Shown: positions 25,790-34,288, numbered from the stretch's first letter. The stretch: DNA of 64,000 nucleotides from Arthrobacter sp. efr-133-TYG-118 (GCF_030209755.1 NZ_JARVRH010000020.1:1-64000); one strand, 5' to 3'. The notes: a model not told the origin generated them from the letters alone. Numbers and translations are program-made.

Positions 25790-26386
25790 GTGACGAATAA
25801 TCAAACAGGGCGCCCTTTCGTCCCGGGCATTACGGAAGCTCTGATCCAGGCCGCTGAGCGCATCATGGTAACCGATGGTTTCTCCGGACTCTCTATTGAC
25901 GGGCTCGTCACGGAGGTGGGCACGACAAGGCCTACGTTCTACCGCCGTTACCCCAGCATCGCCCATCTCGCCTTCGAGGTCATTGAGGCCCGTTTCGGAA
26001 CCGGCATGCCGGTCGACACCGGTTCACTATACGGAGATCTCCTGAAGCTTCAGCGTGAGGATATCGCCATGTTCGCTTCTCCGCTTGTCCGAAACAATCT
26101 GCCTGGACTTCTAGAATCGGTTCGCACGGACCCGAGGGTGCGCGACAGGTACCGTGACGATTTCGTCGGCCCGCGTCGCGCGAACGTAGCGAGGGTGATA
26201 GCTGCGGCAGTCGAACGTGGGGAGTTGGCCGACCGGAGCGTCGACGTGGATATGGTGTGCGACCTTCTGGTTGGCCCTATCCTGGCTCGCACTTTGCTGC
26301 CCGTGGCGGTGTCCGCCGATGACCGGCTCGCCCGGCAAACCGCACAATTTGTAGCGGGCTACCTCCAATCGACGGCCGTGGAGTGA
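25790..26386 (+). CDS. TetR family transcriptional regulator
   Basis: A 198-residue TetR regulator with a standard DNA-binding domain: ITEALIQAAERIMVTDGFSGLSIDGLVTEVGTTRPTFYRRYPSIAHL (residues about 14-60), and a TetR_C-like ligand domain (TDPRVRDRYRDDFVGPRRANVARVIAAAVERGEL). It is divergent from the AvrD-like gene and shares its promoter region with the 16-bp palindrome, so it may be a second regulator of the signalling operon. Start GTG 25790; no strong ribosome-binding site is seen. Streptomyces butyrolactone clusters often carry a second TetR 'pseudo-receptor'; this protein's C-terminal half is not clearly of that type. Confidence 0.88.
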   Translation: MTNNQTGRPFVPGITEALIQAAERIMVTDGFSGLSIDGLVTEVGTTRPTFYRRYPSIAHLAFEVIEARFGTGMPVDTGSLYGDLLKLQREDIAMFASPLVRNNLPGLLESVRTDPRVRDRYRDDFVGPRRANVARVIAAAVERGELADRSVDVDMVCDLLVGPILARTLLPVAVSADDRLARQTAQFVAGYLQSTAVE

Positions 26387-26407
26387 CGGAATCTAACTAA
26401 CAGCAGA

Positions 26408-27100
26408 TCACGACCTATCGCACTGTTGGCTTGACACGGCTGGGCTTCTCTTTGCGGCGCCGAGTGTGATTTCTCGATCGCTTCGTCCGGACACTGAGTC
26501 GTCATGCGTCACGATGATCACGGCTTTGCCAGCCTCGGCCAGGGTTCTGGTGAGGGTCAGGACATGGTCTCGATTGGCATTGTCGAGGGAGCCTGTTGGT
26601 TCATCGGCAAGGATCATCTGGCAGGGTTTGAGGATGAGGCGGGCGATGGCGAGACGCTGTTGCTCTCCGCCTGAGAGTTCATAGACTTTGCGATTCGGAT
26701 CAAGGTCGAGGCCTACCCGTTCCATCGCGCTTGCGCGGGATTCGCTTTTTTCCTTGCGCGTTCCCGGGGCGTAGGTTTGTGCGATCTTGAGGTTTTCGGT
26801 CACGGTCGCGTTGTCGATCAGGGCGTAGTTCTGAAAGAGATATCCGAGGCTCAGCCTCAGGAGCAAGCGTGCGCGGCGGCTACCCGGGTGAGGGGCGTGG
26901 CTGCCGAATAACTTGATCTCTCCCTTGTCAGGGTGATCAAGAAGGCCAAGCATATTAAGGACGGTTGTCTTCCCGCTTCCGCTTGGACCTGTGATAGCGA
27001 CGATCTCGCCTGAGTGCACCTTCAGACTAAGGTCCGAGATGATTTCGTGGCCGCGGAAGCCTTTGTGGACGTTCAGGAGTTCGCATACGACGTCGGACAT
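26408..27100 (-). CDS. ABC transporter ATP-binding protein of the bacteriocin locus
   Basis: A 230-residue MacB/LolD-type ATPase. Walker A GPSGSGKTT (about 38-46), Q-loop LFQNYALID, signature LSGGEQQR (about 138-145), Walker B MILADEPTGSLDN and the H-loop THDD are intact. The C-terminus (SDREITLGAAKRSPAVSSQQCDRS) is a little longer than usual. ATG 27100 overlaps the permease stop by one base (TAATG). ABC ATPases of this type regularly accompany lactococcin 972-like bacteriocins and the large membrane protein next door, where they are thought to give immunity or export. Confidence 0.92.
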   Translation of the reverse strand: MSDVVCELLNVHKGFRGHEIISDLSLKVHSGEIVAITGPSGSGKTTVLNMLGLLDHPDKGEIKLFGSHAPHPGSRRARLLLRLSLGYLFQNYALIDNATVTENLKIAQTYAPGTRKEKSESRASAMERVGLDLDPNRKVYELSGGEQQRLAIARLILKPCQMILADEPTGSLDNANRDHVLTLTRTLAEAGKAVIIVTHDDSVSGRSDREITLGAAKRSPAVSSQQCDRS

Positions 27101-29331
27101 TAGAGTTCCCCTTTCAGGATGTTGGGAGTGCGCCGCCGTTCCGTGAGCCACAGGACGCCTACAGCGACCAAGCCCTGAACGGCGGTGACGGCAACAGCCG
27201 CGGTGAGCGTGGAGAGCGGCCCGGTGTCGGCATAGGAGAACGGCCGGAAACCGGCCAACACCAGCCCGACACCGAGCACGGCCTGGACAGCCCACACAAT
27301 GGCTCCAAGCTTGATGAACTCGCGGTAGCGCCTCCATGTTGACAGGCCGAACAGGCCACGGACGACGATCTTGCGCGCGAACCGCTCAAAGGCGATCGTC
27401 AATGTCTGTGCGGTGACAATGATGAGCAATACCACCAGAGCGGCCAGCACGATCGTGGTGTTGCGCAGGCTCTCCTGCAGGTGGCCGATCCTGGCGAGCT
27501 GATATTCGTTGATGGTCACCAGATGGCGCAGGTTGTCGTCCAGGCTCAGCCTTTTGAGGAGTGGCTGGAGGGCGGTGATCGTGGCCTGGGAGCTCCCTCC
27601 TACCAACGGAACCTTTAGTCCGGCGCTGGCGTCACCCGTGACGGCGTTGAGCCGGTCTACGCCCAGACTGTTGGCCCGCGTGATGACTTCAACGATGGGG
27701 TCCTCCACCGAGCCACCGGAGGAGGCGGCGACGTCGGGGTTGAACGTGAAAATTCGCTGACCGTTGTCCGTCCAGATGATCCGCACGCGGTGATCTTGCG
27801 CAGCCGCGCTTATGTCGCGGTGGAAGATCGTCTTCTCGGCGGAGAGTGCGCTATCGCGTTGGGCCCGGAAATATGCAGTGATCTCTTGTTCCTGGGAGCG
27901 GAATTGCTCGGGCACGAGCAACATCCACGACGATTCACTCTCATCGACCGTGATCGGCTGACCGTTTGTGTCACGGATCGGGTATGTGTGGAGGTAGGCA
28001 GGATTTACCTGCATCGATCGGTATTGGCCGGCCTGTTGATCTTGCTGGAGCGCCGTCTTTGAGTATGCGCCGGCGTAGACATACAAGGCCCCCCGGGCGC
28101 TGAGCGCGTCGTATAGGTCTGTCGCCTGAACGATAGATGAACCGGGTTGGCCGGTCTGCAGGTCCACGGCATCGTTGCCGTTGCTCACCGGAGCGAAAAC
28201 ACCGTACCCGGTTGTCGAGGTCCAATGTTGCAGCGAGTCGCTTTCATTGTTGATCACATCCACGTTGGACCAGGCGCCCGCGGCGACCACTACGAGGGCC
28301 GACGAAGTCACAACGGACAGCGCGATTCCTGCACCAAACAACGCCCTGGTGTCACGTCGGTTCTTCAACGCATCTGAGACTCGCATCCTTGCCACGTAAG
28401 GTATGGTCAGCAAGCTGGCCGCGGCGAGCAAGCCCACGGCAATTATCTGGTCGAAGACCGCAACTGCAACGAATCCTCTGTCCGCGCCAGGCAGAAGGGC
28501 CGAGATGGAAACGAGAGCGACGCCGGAGGCAGTGCCGACGATGATCACCGGGCGACCTGTGATCGTCCACCACACCCTAGTCGCACCATAGCCGAGCAAG
28601 CGCATCGCGCCAGCTCTTTTTGCCTCATATAACTGTCGATACACAGCAAGCACCGCGGTGAGGAGAAGCCCGACGAAAACCGCGAGTTGCAAGTAGACCG
28701 GTGGGACGTTTGTCGGGACAACCAACTGCTGATTCGGTGCGCTCAAATCCGAGGCCACGAATGACTGTCCGGCAATGTGAGTGGTGAGCGCGGCAGCTAC
28801 GGCGTCCACAAAGGCCGCGCACCCGGCGGGCCCACACTCGGCATAGTAGGTTCCCGGCGCAGGCATCGTGTCGAACGCTGTCCGCAATGGACGGAATGAA
28901 AAGCGCTCTCCCTCCCCCAGGGCACGCAGGACACCAACCGTGTTCGCGTTGTTGTCCGATGACGCGACCGAAGCGTCGCCTTCCTGCGACTCTTGGGTGG
29001 TAAGGAATCTCCCTGAAGAGAGGGCGGCACCGTCGAAGACGCGAGTATCCGGCTGGGTCAAAAGCACGTACTGAGTCACGAACGCGTGGTCGTTTTCATC
29101 CACCCCAACCACCGTCCTGAAAACGTTGCTGCTGGTGGCTACGGCTGCGCTTCTCAACGCGGACAGCACAGCATCGGGATCTGCTGCGTCGCTCGGGACT
29201 GAAAACGCCTGTCCGGCATCGGCTGCCGCGCGCGCGATAGCCGTGCGTTCCTCGTTGATTCCGTTCACGAAGCTCACACCAAACGTTGCAGCGCACACTG
29301 CGATCACCAGTCCCAGCAGGACACGTTTCAT
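27100..29331 (-). CDS. Bacteriocin-associated integral membrane protein (lactococcin 972 locus permease)
   Basis: A 743-residue membrane protein with a hydrophobic N-terminus (VLLGLVIAVCAATFGVSFVNG), a large extracytoplasmic region (about 25-205), a group of helices at about 210-370 (YLQLAVFVGLLLTAVLAVYRQLYEAKRAGAMRLLGYG), a second outside domain, and four C-terminal helices with FERFARKIVVRGLFGLSTWRRYREFIKLG. This FtsX/DUF1430-like layout is that of the membrane protein always found between the lactococcin 972-type peptide and its ABC ATPase. It probably forms the transporter with the downstream ATPase and gives self-immunity or export. The recurring lengths and gene order support the call more than any single motif. 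Confidence 0.85.
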   Translation of the reverse strand: MKRVLLGLVIAVCAATFGVSFVNGINEERTAIARAAADAGQAFSVPSDAADPDAVLSALRSAAVATSSNVFRTVVGVDENDHAFVTQYVLLTQPDTRVFDGAALSSGRFLTTQESQEGDASVASSDNNANTVGVLRALGEGERFSFRPLRTAFDTMPAPGTYYAECGPAGCAAFVDAVAAALTTHIAGQSFVASDLSAPNQQLVVPTNVPPVYLQLAVFVGLLLTAVLAVYRQLYEAKRAGAMRLLGYGATRVWWTITGRPVIIVGTASGVALVSISALLPGADRGFVAVAVFDQIIAVGLLAAASLLTIPYVARMRVSDALKNRRDTRALFGAGIALSVVTSSALVVVAAGAWSNVDVINNESDSLQHWTSTTGYGVFAPVSNGNDAVDLQTGQPGSSIVQATDLYDALSARGALYVYAGAYSKTALQQDQQAGQYRSMQVNPAYLHTYPIRDTNGQPITVDESESSWMLLVPEQFRSQEQEITAYFRAQRDSALSAEKTIFHRDISAAAQDHRVRIIWTDNGQRIFTFNPDVAASSGGSVEDPIVEVITRANSLGVDRLNAVTGDASAGLKVPLVGGSSQATITALQPLLKRLSLDDNLRHLVTINEYQLARIGHLQESLRNTTIVLAALVVLLIIVTAQTLTIAFERFARKIVVRGLFGLSTWRRYREFIKLGAIVWAVQAVLGVGLVLAGFRPFSYADTGPLSTLTAAVAVTAVQGLVAVGVLWLTERRRTPNILKGEL

Positions 29332-29387
29332 CGGCCTACCACACCTTCAACTTTTCGACGTTTCCGTTCTCCGCCCACAAGCAAACG

Positions 29388-29418
29388 GGTCGGCGGGCCC
29401 AAAGGGGGCCCGCCGACC
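29388..29418 (-). terminator. Strong hairpin between bacteriocin and transporter genes
   Basis: A 13-bp perfect stem (GGTCGGCGGGCCC / GGGCCCGCCGACC) with a 5-nt loop lies 44 nt after the bacteriocin stop and 56 nt before the permease start. No T run follows in the minus-strand direction, so it may attenuate read-through or protect the upstream mRNA rather than terminate fully. Confidence 0.75.
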
Positions 29419-29462
29419 GACAATCGCTGTGACGGCATCTGCACATCGGGGATAGCTGCTAC

Positions 29463-29771
29463 TCAGTAGGTAGCCCAATATTGGGCGGCATTCTCGCCGG
29501 CGCCGCACTGGGTATCAGCGTTGGCCCAGTTATTGGCATTGGCATAGACCTTGACATTGTTCGGGCCGCCAATAGCCGTAGCGGAGTGGTATGCGGTTGG
29601 GTGAACGTAGTGGGACCAGACGTTCTTAAACCACGGCGCTTGGAACGCGGTTCCGTAATTCCAGGTGCCGCCACCGACGTTGGTGATCGTTCCTGCGAGT
29701 GCGGGAGCTGCTGCGCCGATCGTCAACACACCGACCAGGGCTCCCCCTGCCAGCAGACGCTTAACTTTCAT
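29463..29771 (-). CDS. Lactococcin 972 family bacteriocin precursor
   Basis: A 102-residue secreted peptide. Signal peptide residues 1-26 (MKVKRLLAGGALVGVLTIGA, AAPALA cleavage) precede a mature part of about 76 residues beginning GTITNVGGGTWNYG. Lactococcin 972-type landmarks are present: GGGTWNYGT, VWSHYVHP, YHSATA and the late NWANADTQCGAG segment. Lactococcin 972 of Lactococcus is a cell-wall-directed bacteriocin that binds lipid II. The start ATG 29771 has GGGGA 5 nt upstream; ATG 29783 is in frame but less likely. Only one Cys is present. The membrane partner and ATPase follow downstream on the same strand, and a 16-bp operator-like motif lies 87 bp upstream. Confidence 0.85.
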   Translation of the reverse strand: MKVKRLLAGGALVGVLTIGAAAPALAGTITNVGGGTWNYGTAFQAPWFKNVWSHYVHPTAYHSATAIGGPNNVKVYANANNWANADTQCGAGENAAQYWATY

Positions 29772-29857
29772 GACAATCCCCATTCTTCTACCGGCCAGAG
29801 TTGGCCCTTCCGGAGTAATGATTCGCTTCGGCCTTACCGATTGGCGACTCTTTTCGA

Positions 29858-29873
29858 TACAGACCAGTGTGTA
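29858..29873. promoter_or_regulatory. Operator-like motif upstream of the bacteriocin gene
   Basis: TACAGACCAGTGTGTA matches the AvrD-promoter palindrome at 25718-25733 in 13 of 16 positions, including the first eight bases. It lies 87-102 bp upstream of the bacteriocin start codon. No other shared sequence flanks the two sites, which argues for a functional site rather than duplication. Confidence 0.6.
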
Positions 29874-30039
29874 ATGGAATGTGAGTGGAGTCAATGGGTG
29901 AGCTCGTCAGCATCCACCTCGTCAAAGCCAGCCGTCTCGAAGGACAAGCGCGCCGGATTCGGCTGTGGATCTCCGCTCCGCTGGTCGCTCCAATCGTGGC
30001 GAGTCCGGAAGGGCGTGGCCCGTGCGGCAAGATGGCAGG

Positions 30040-30591
30040 ATGCCTCTCGCCAATCTGCTCACCAGCCTTATGGCACTTCCTAAATCGGGATCGCGAGACG
30101 CGTATCTGCGGTTCGTGAACTTAGCGGGGGACGCCGCATTGCGTCGAGATGGCGGTCTGGAGCATGTCACCGGGTCCTGCTTCGTGTTTTCGCCTGAATT
30201 CGATCGCGTTCTCCTGTGTTTCCATCGCAAGGGGCAGTTCTGGGTGCAGTTCGGCGGTCACATCGAGTCGGAGGACGCGTCGGTGGCCGAAGCTGCACAG
30301 AGGGAGGCCCGCGAGGAATCCGGAATTGGCGACCTCGTCCTGCTCTCTCCCGCAATCGTGGATCTTGACCGACACGATCTGCACGCGGGATTCTCATGCA
30401 CCGCCCATTGGGACGTGGGGTTCGCGGCGGCCGCAGACCCGGACGCGGAGATCTCCGTGAGTGATGAAAGCGAGGAAGTCCGCTGGTTCCCGATCAACGA
30501 ATTGCCAGTTCAAGTGCCGGCAGGCTTCTCCGCGCGCTTGGAACGCGCCCGGCACACCGCGATCGCACTGAGTGGGACACGGACCTGTTAA
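30040..30591 (+). CDS. Nudix hydrolase
   Basis: A 183-residue Nudix protein with the box GGHIESEDASVAEAAQREAREESGI (about 71-95; G-x5-E-x7-REUxEExGU satisfied). Nudix enzymes hydrolyse nucleoside diphosphate derivatives; the substrate is not predictable. The helical N-terminus (LANLLTSLMALPKSGSRDAYLRFVNLAGDAA) resembles other actinobacterial Nudix proteins of this length. ATG 30040 was chosen over an earlier in-frame ATG at 29965 because conserved sequence begins there. A second Nudix gene follows after 2 nt, so the pair is probably co-transcribed. Right edge of the accessory island. Confidence 0.88.
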   Translation: MPLANLLTSLMALPKSGSRDAYLRFVNLAGDAALRRDGGLEHVTGSCFVFSPEFDRVLLCFHRKGQFWVQFGGHIESEDASVAEAAQREAREESGIGDLVLLSPAIVDLDRHDLHAGFSCTAHWDVGFAAAADPDAEISVSDESEEVRWFPINELPVQVPAGFSARLERARHTAIALSGTRTC

Positions 30592-30593
30592 CA

Positions 30594-31127
30594 GTGCACG
30601 ACAGGCTCAGTGTTGAGGCGGCCATCCATGATGTGTCCATTGCGCACATCGCAGAAGAAGGACTCCTGGCCTGGTTCCGGTCGGAATGGCTCCCGGATCC
30701 GCGCTCGCTTGCAGCCGATGTGTGGGTGTTCTCGCCGGATTTCCAACGGATACTCGTCGTTCAGCATCGCTGGCGCGGCCTCGTGCCTCCCGGCGGGCGA
30801 GTGGAACCAGGGGAGACACCCCGCGAGGGCGCAATTCGTGAACTTGCCGAAGAGACAGGCCTTGAACTTCTTATGGCCGACCGCCCGGCTTTCGCGGCTG
30901 CCCGCTCATACCGGTCGGGCTGGACAGCGACACTGAACTTGTCGTACTGGACGGTCGCCGAACCCGCGACCGATCTCCTGCCGGAGGATGGCCAGCCCGC
31001 GCGGTGGGTCGACGTTTGCTCGGACTGGCGAACGTTCCATAAACCGGATGCGGCTGTGATAGCCCGGTTTGCAGAACAACAGAGCCGTAGACGACCGCAT
31101 TCGCTACAAATCAGCCCGCGACCATGA
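30594..31127 (+). CDS. Nudix hydrolase
   Basis: A 177-residue Nudix protein; the box PPGGRVEPGETPREGAIRELAEETGLEL spans about residues 63-90 and has all catalytic residues. VWVFSPDFQRILVVQHRWRGLVPP precedes it. Start GTG 30594 is 2 nt after the stop of the first Nudix gene. The two proteins are only distantly similar, so this is not a recent duplication. The 3' end overlaps the convergent acetyltransferase gene by 17 nt. Substrate unknown. Confidence 0.88.
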   Translation: MHDRLSVEAAIHDVSIAHIAEEGLLAWFRSEWLPDPRSLAADVWVFSPDFQRILVVQHRWRGLVPPGGRVEPGETPREGAIRELAEETGLELLMADRPAFAAARSYRSGWTATLNLSYWTVAEPATDLLPEDGQPARWVDVCSDWRTFHKPDAAVIARFAEQQSRRRPHSLQISPRP

Positions 31128-31563
31128 AAACGTCCACCGGATCCTCGGTATCGAGGACAAAGCCATGGCGTTCGTAGAGGCGTCGGGCCGGACTGCCCTG
31201 GAGCACGTTGAGCCGGAACGGTCGATGGTCCTTGGACTCGCCCATGACCCGCTGCAGCACGCCGGCCCCAAGTCCTTGCCCCTGGAATCCGGGATCGATG
31301 TAGAAATGTTCGATCCACAGCGCTTCGGGCTCGGGACGGACAGCGACGACACCGGCCGCTTGCCCTTCCACGGCAATGACGAAGGTGTGATCCGGCTGGA
31401 ACGCATTCAAGAACCGCTCCCGGACCCGGACTGGATCCCAACGTCCAAGCCGTTCCAAGTCGGGTCGCATGACGACGGCGCGCAGTTCCGCGATCCAGCC
31501 GGCATCGGTGGGCAGGGCGGATCGGAGCGAGAATTCGGCAGGCACTGGACTATTCAACCCCAT
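31111..31563 (-). CDS. GNAT family N-acetyltransferase
   Basis: A 150-residue GNAT protein: LRSALPTDAGWIAELRAVVM at the start, motif A HFYIDPGFQGQGLGAGVLQRVM (acetyl-CoA loop QGQGLG, about 88-109) and the motif B end RLYERHGFVLDTEDPVDVFMV. Such short GNATs often modify small molecules or drug amines; the acceptor is unknown. The start ATG 31563 is 3 nt after the stop of the dehydrogenase gene upstream on the same strand, so they form a two-gene unit. Confidence 0.88.
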   Translation of the reverse strand: MGLNSPVPAEFSLRSALPTDAGWIAELRAVVMRPDLERLGRWDPVRVRERFLNAFQPDHTFVIAVEGQAAGVVAVRPEPEALWIEHFYIDPGFQGQGLGAGVLQRVMGESKDHRPFRLNVLQGSPARRLYERHGFVLDTEDPVDVFMVAG

Positions 31564-31566
31564 GCG

Positions 31567-32517
31567 TCAAGAACTGAGCACCCGCACCGGATTCCCCCGC
31601 ACCCACGCGCGGATGTCCTCGAAGGCCTCGCCGTAGAAGCGGGCGTAGCTTTGCGAGCTGACGTAACCCAAGTGCGGTGTCAGCACGGTGCGCGGCGCCG
31701 TGAGGAGGGGGTGGTCCGCCGGGAGGGGCTCGACGTCGTACACGTCCAGGGCCGCGCCGCCGAGCCAGCCCTCGTTGAGCCCGCGGAGGAGGGCAGCCTC
31801 GTCTACTATCGGTCCGCGGGCTGTGTTCACCAGGACGCCTTCGGGGCCCAGGAGCCGCAGTTCGTCCGCCCCAACAAGCCCCCGGGACCGTTCCGATAAC
31901 CGCACGTGGACACTCACGACGTCGGCCTCGCGGAAGAGTGCCTCCTTGCCCACCTTCCTGGCGCCGGCCGCGGCGGCAGTCTCTTCGGTGAGATTGGGAC
32001 TCCAAGCAATCGCCTCCATGCCGAACGCCTTCGCGTAACCGGCGATTTTGCTCCCGATATTGCCCAACCCCAGCACGCCGAGCGTCTTTCCTGACAGCTC
32101 GAAACCAACGGTGCCCTGCCAATTTCCGGCGCGCAGCCGACGGTCCTCGAATGGCACCTTCCGTGCGAAAGCCAGGAGCAGGGCCCACGTCAGCTCGGGA
32201 GCAGCGGAGGGTGAGCCGCCTGTCCCACAGACAGTGATTCCCTGCTCCCCGGCTGCGCGCAGGTCGATGGATGCGTTGGCCATTCCGGTGGTGACCAGGA
32301 GCTTCAGCTTGGGCAGTTGCCGGAGGCGGTCGGCGTCGAAAGCGGTCCGTTCCCGCATGGCCATGATGATGTCGAAGTCGCGGAGCACGGCCGCGGCGTC
32401 CGCCAAAGGCTCCGTGAAAACGGTGACATCGACGCCGTCGTCTCCAAGCTCGGCCCACGGCGCATAATCGTAGGCGACCGCTTGGTAGTCGTCGAGGATG
32501 GCAAGGCGCTGGACCAT
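31567..32517 (-). CDS. D-2-hydroxyacid dehydrogenase
   Basis: A 316-residue protein of the D-isomer-specific 2-hydroxyacid dehydrogenase family. The NAD-binding GxGxxG is LGVLGLGNIGSKIA (about 148-161). The second signature (VNTARGPIVDEAALLRGL, about 232-249) and the catalytic His in TPHLGYVS (about 283-290) are present, as is the Arg/Glu in VHVRLSERSRGLV. It catalyses NAD(P)H-dependent interconversion of 2-keto acids and D-2-hydroxy acids; the particular substrate is unknown. No Shine-Dalgarno is clear beyond AAGGGAATTCC before ATG 32517. It is upstream of a GNAT gene and convergent with nothing on its left. Confidence 0.9.
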   Translation of the reverse strand: MVQRLAILDDYQAVAYDYAPWAELGDDGVDVTVFTEPLADAAAVLRDFDIIMAMRERTAFDADRLRQLPKLKLLVTTGMANASIDLRAAGEQGITVCGTGGSPSAAPELTWALLLAFARKVPFEDRRLRAGNWQGTVGFELSGKTLGVLGLGNIGSKIAGYAKAFGMEAIAWSPNLTEETAAAAGARKVGKEALFREADVVSVHVRLSERSRGLVGADELRLLGPEGVLVNTARGPIVDEAALLRGLNEGWLGGAALDVYDVEPLPADHPLLTAPRTVLTPHLGYVSSQSYARFYGEAFEDIRAWVRGNPVRVLSS

Positions 32518-32576
32518 GGAATTCCCTTTCGCTGGGAGGGATCGCGGCTATGGGGAAAGTTACACCCCAGGGAACC

Positions 32577-33557
32577 CTAACTCTTCGGAAGGCCCGGCGG
32601 GTTCAGTTCAGACTTCTGGATGCCTTCCACGGTGAGTCCCCAGCGGTCCAGAATCTTGCCGTACGTACCATCCTTGATGAGCGAGTTCAGGCCTGCCTGG
32701 GCTGCCGCAGCGAAGCCGTTGCCCTTCTTGGTGGTCACCGCGATGCTCGCCTTGAGCGGCCAACCGCCGTCCACCAGGCCCACGTTCTTGGTCTTGCCAT
32801 CGGTCTGCGACTTGTAGGACGCGGTCGCGTTCGGCCCGAACGTCAGGTCCGCACGGCCCGACTGAAGAGCCAGCGTGGAGGCCGAGTCGTCGTCGTAATA
32901 CTGGAACTCGACCGGCTTCAAGCCGTTCTTCTTGTTCTCGGCGTCCCAGCGCAACAGGATGGCTTCCTGGTTGGTGCCCGAGCCCACAATGATCCGCTTG
33001 CCCGCCACGTCGGGACCCGAGTCCACCTTCGTGATGGAGCTGTCGCTCTTGGTGTAGAAGCCCAGTTTGTCCTCGCGGTAGCTGGCGAAATCGAACTTGA
33101 GCTTGCGCTCTTCAGTCACAGTGACGTTCGAGATGACGGCCTCGTACTTGCCCGATTCCACGCCCAGGGGCCAGTCGGCCCACGCCGTAGGGATAATGTC
33201 CGGCTTGAGCCCCAGCGATTCTGCCAGCGCGACGGCGATGTCCACCTCGTTGCCCACCGGCGTCTTGTTGTCCGTGGCATAGACAGCCAGCGGCGCGGCG
33301 AAGGGGCTCACTGCGACGGTCAGCTTGCCGTCCTCCTTGACCGACTGGGGAACCAGGGCTGCGGCTTCAGGCGAGACCTGTACCGGGAAGCGGTTCTGCT
33401 CGGGCGCCAGGTTGAAGGTTTTGCCGGGGGAGGAGCCAGCGGACGACGACGGCGCCGGCGCGGCTGAGGCGCCTGGGTCCGAGCACGCAGCGAGGCCGAG
33501 AGTTGTGGTCACCGCGAGTGCCAGTGCGGTGCCTGTTTTGAGACGTGAAATAGCCAT
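32577..33557 (-). CDS. Orphan ABC solute-binding lipoprotein, paralogue of the 15.2-kb SBP
   Basis: A 326-residue family 3 SBP: lipobox GLAAC with Cys 25, then AC-SDPGASAAPAPSSSAGSS linker, and binding domain from DGKLTVAVSPFAAPLAVYATDNKTPVGNEVDIAVALAESLG. Its order of blocks (PEQNRFPVQ, VGSGTNQEAIL, ILDRWGL) mirrors the lipoprotein at 15244-16242, so the two are paralogues. No permease or ATPase is next to it; it may use the transporter encoded at 13314-15232. ATG 33557 was selected because AAGGGGA lies upstream and the signal peptide starts there; the frame continues upstream to 33599. Confidence 0.9.
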   Translation of the reverse strand: MAISRLKTGTALALAVTTTLGLAACSDPGASAAPAPSSSAGSSPGKTFNLAPEQNRFPVQVSPEAAALVPQSVKEDGKLTVAVSPFAAPLAVYATDNKTPVGNEVDIAVALAESLGLKPDIIPTAWADWPLGVESGKYEAVISNVTVTEERKLKFDFASYREDKLGFYTKSDSSITKVDSGPDVAGKRIIVGSGTNQEAILLRWDAENKKNGLKPVEFQYYDDDSASTLALQSGRADLTFGPNATASYKSQTDGKTKNVGLVDGGWPLKASIAVTTKKGNGFAAAAQAGLNSLIKDGTYGKILDRWGLTVEGIQKSELNPPGLPKS

Positions 33558-33748
33558 GGAGTCCCCTTCGAATGTGATGGATGGTGTGCGTTGCAGCAAC
33601 TATCCGGCAGGGCCCAGTACCGGTCAAAGTGCTGTGAAACGCTGGGATACAGGGGTTAACGGAGGTTCATTCGAGGTCCCGAGGAGTCACACTCGAGCCA
33701 CGGTGTAGGCTTCCCACACACAACCGCAGGCACGTGAGGAGATTTTTC

Positions 33749-34177
33749 GTGAGCAACGAGCAAACCCCGGTTACACAGGCGCTGGACTCCTACGCAGCTG
33801 CTGTCCACGCGAAAGATGTTGACGCATTCACGGCGCTCTACGACGAGAACGTGCACATTTACGATTCCTGGGGACAATGGCAATACACCGGAATCGAGGC
33901 CTGGCGGTCGATGGCCGGCGAATGGTTCTCTTCGCTTGGCGATGAGCGCGTTCAGGTCGAATTCAATGATGTCCAGTCCGTCACGGGGGAGGATGTGGCT
34001 TTCGGACATGCGGCTGTGACCTTCGCCGGGATCTCGGCCGATGGGGAACGGCTGCGGGCGATGACCAACCGCTTCACCATTTGCTTGGAGAAGAAGGACG
34101 ACACCTGGAAGATCTCCCATGAGCACTCTTCCCTGCCCATCGACATGGAGACCGGTAAAGGCATCTTCACGAGCTGA
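33749..34177 (+). CDS. SnoaL-like / DUF4440 (NTF2 fold) protein
   Basis: A 142-residue NTF2-fold protein: VTQALDSYAAAVHAKDVDAFTALYDENVHIYDSWGQWQYTGIEAWRSMAGEWF matches the SnoaL/SgcJ-type DUF4440 pattern, and the end DDTWKISHEHSSLPID is the usual last strand. These proteins bind or isomerise small hydrophobic ligands; the specific role is unknown. GTG 33749 was chosen because GAGGAGA lies 8 nt upstream; an in-frame GTG at 33734 overlaps that site. It is divergent from the orphan SBP gene (191 nt gap) and 111 nt upstream of a luciferase-like gene. Confidence 0.85.
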   Translation: MSNEQTPVTQALDSYAAAVHAKDVDAFTALYDENVHIYDSWGQWQYTGIEAWRSMAGEWFSSLGDERVQVEFNDVQSVTGEDVAFGHAAVTFAGISADGERLRAMTNRFTICLEKKDDTWKISHEHSSLPIDMETGKGIFTS

Positions 34178-34288
34178 GACGGAACCCACGCAAGCGCGAG
34201 AAATAAGCCGGGCGCCGCCGTCGTTGTCGCAAGAGTGGCCGGGGAACCGGCCCCTTGAACGACACCACCTTCGAAAGGCCGGCATAAC

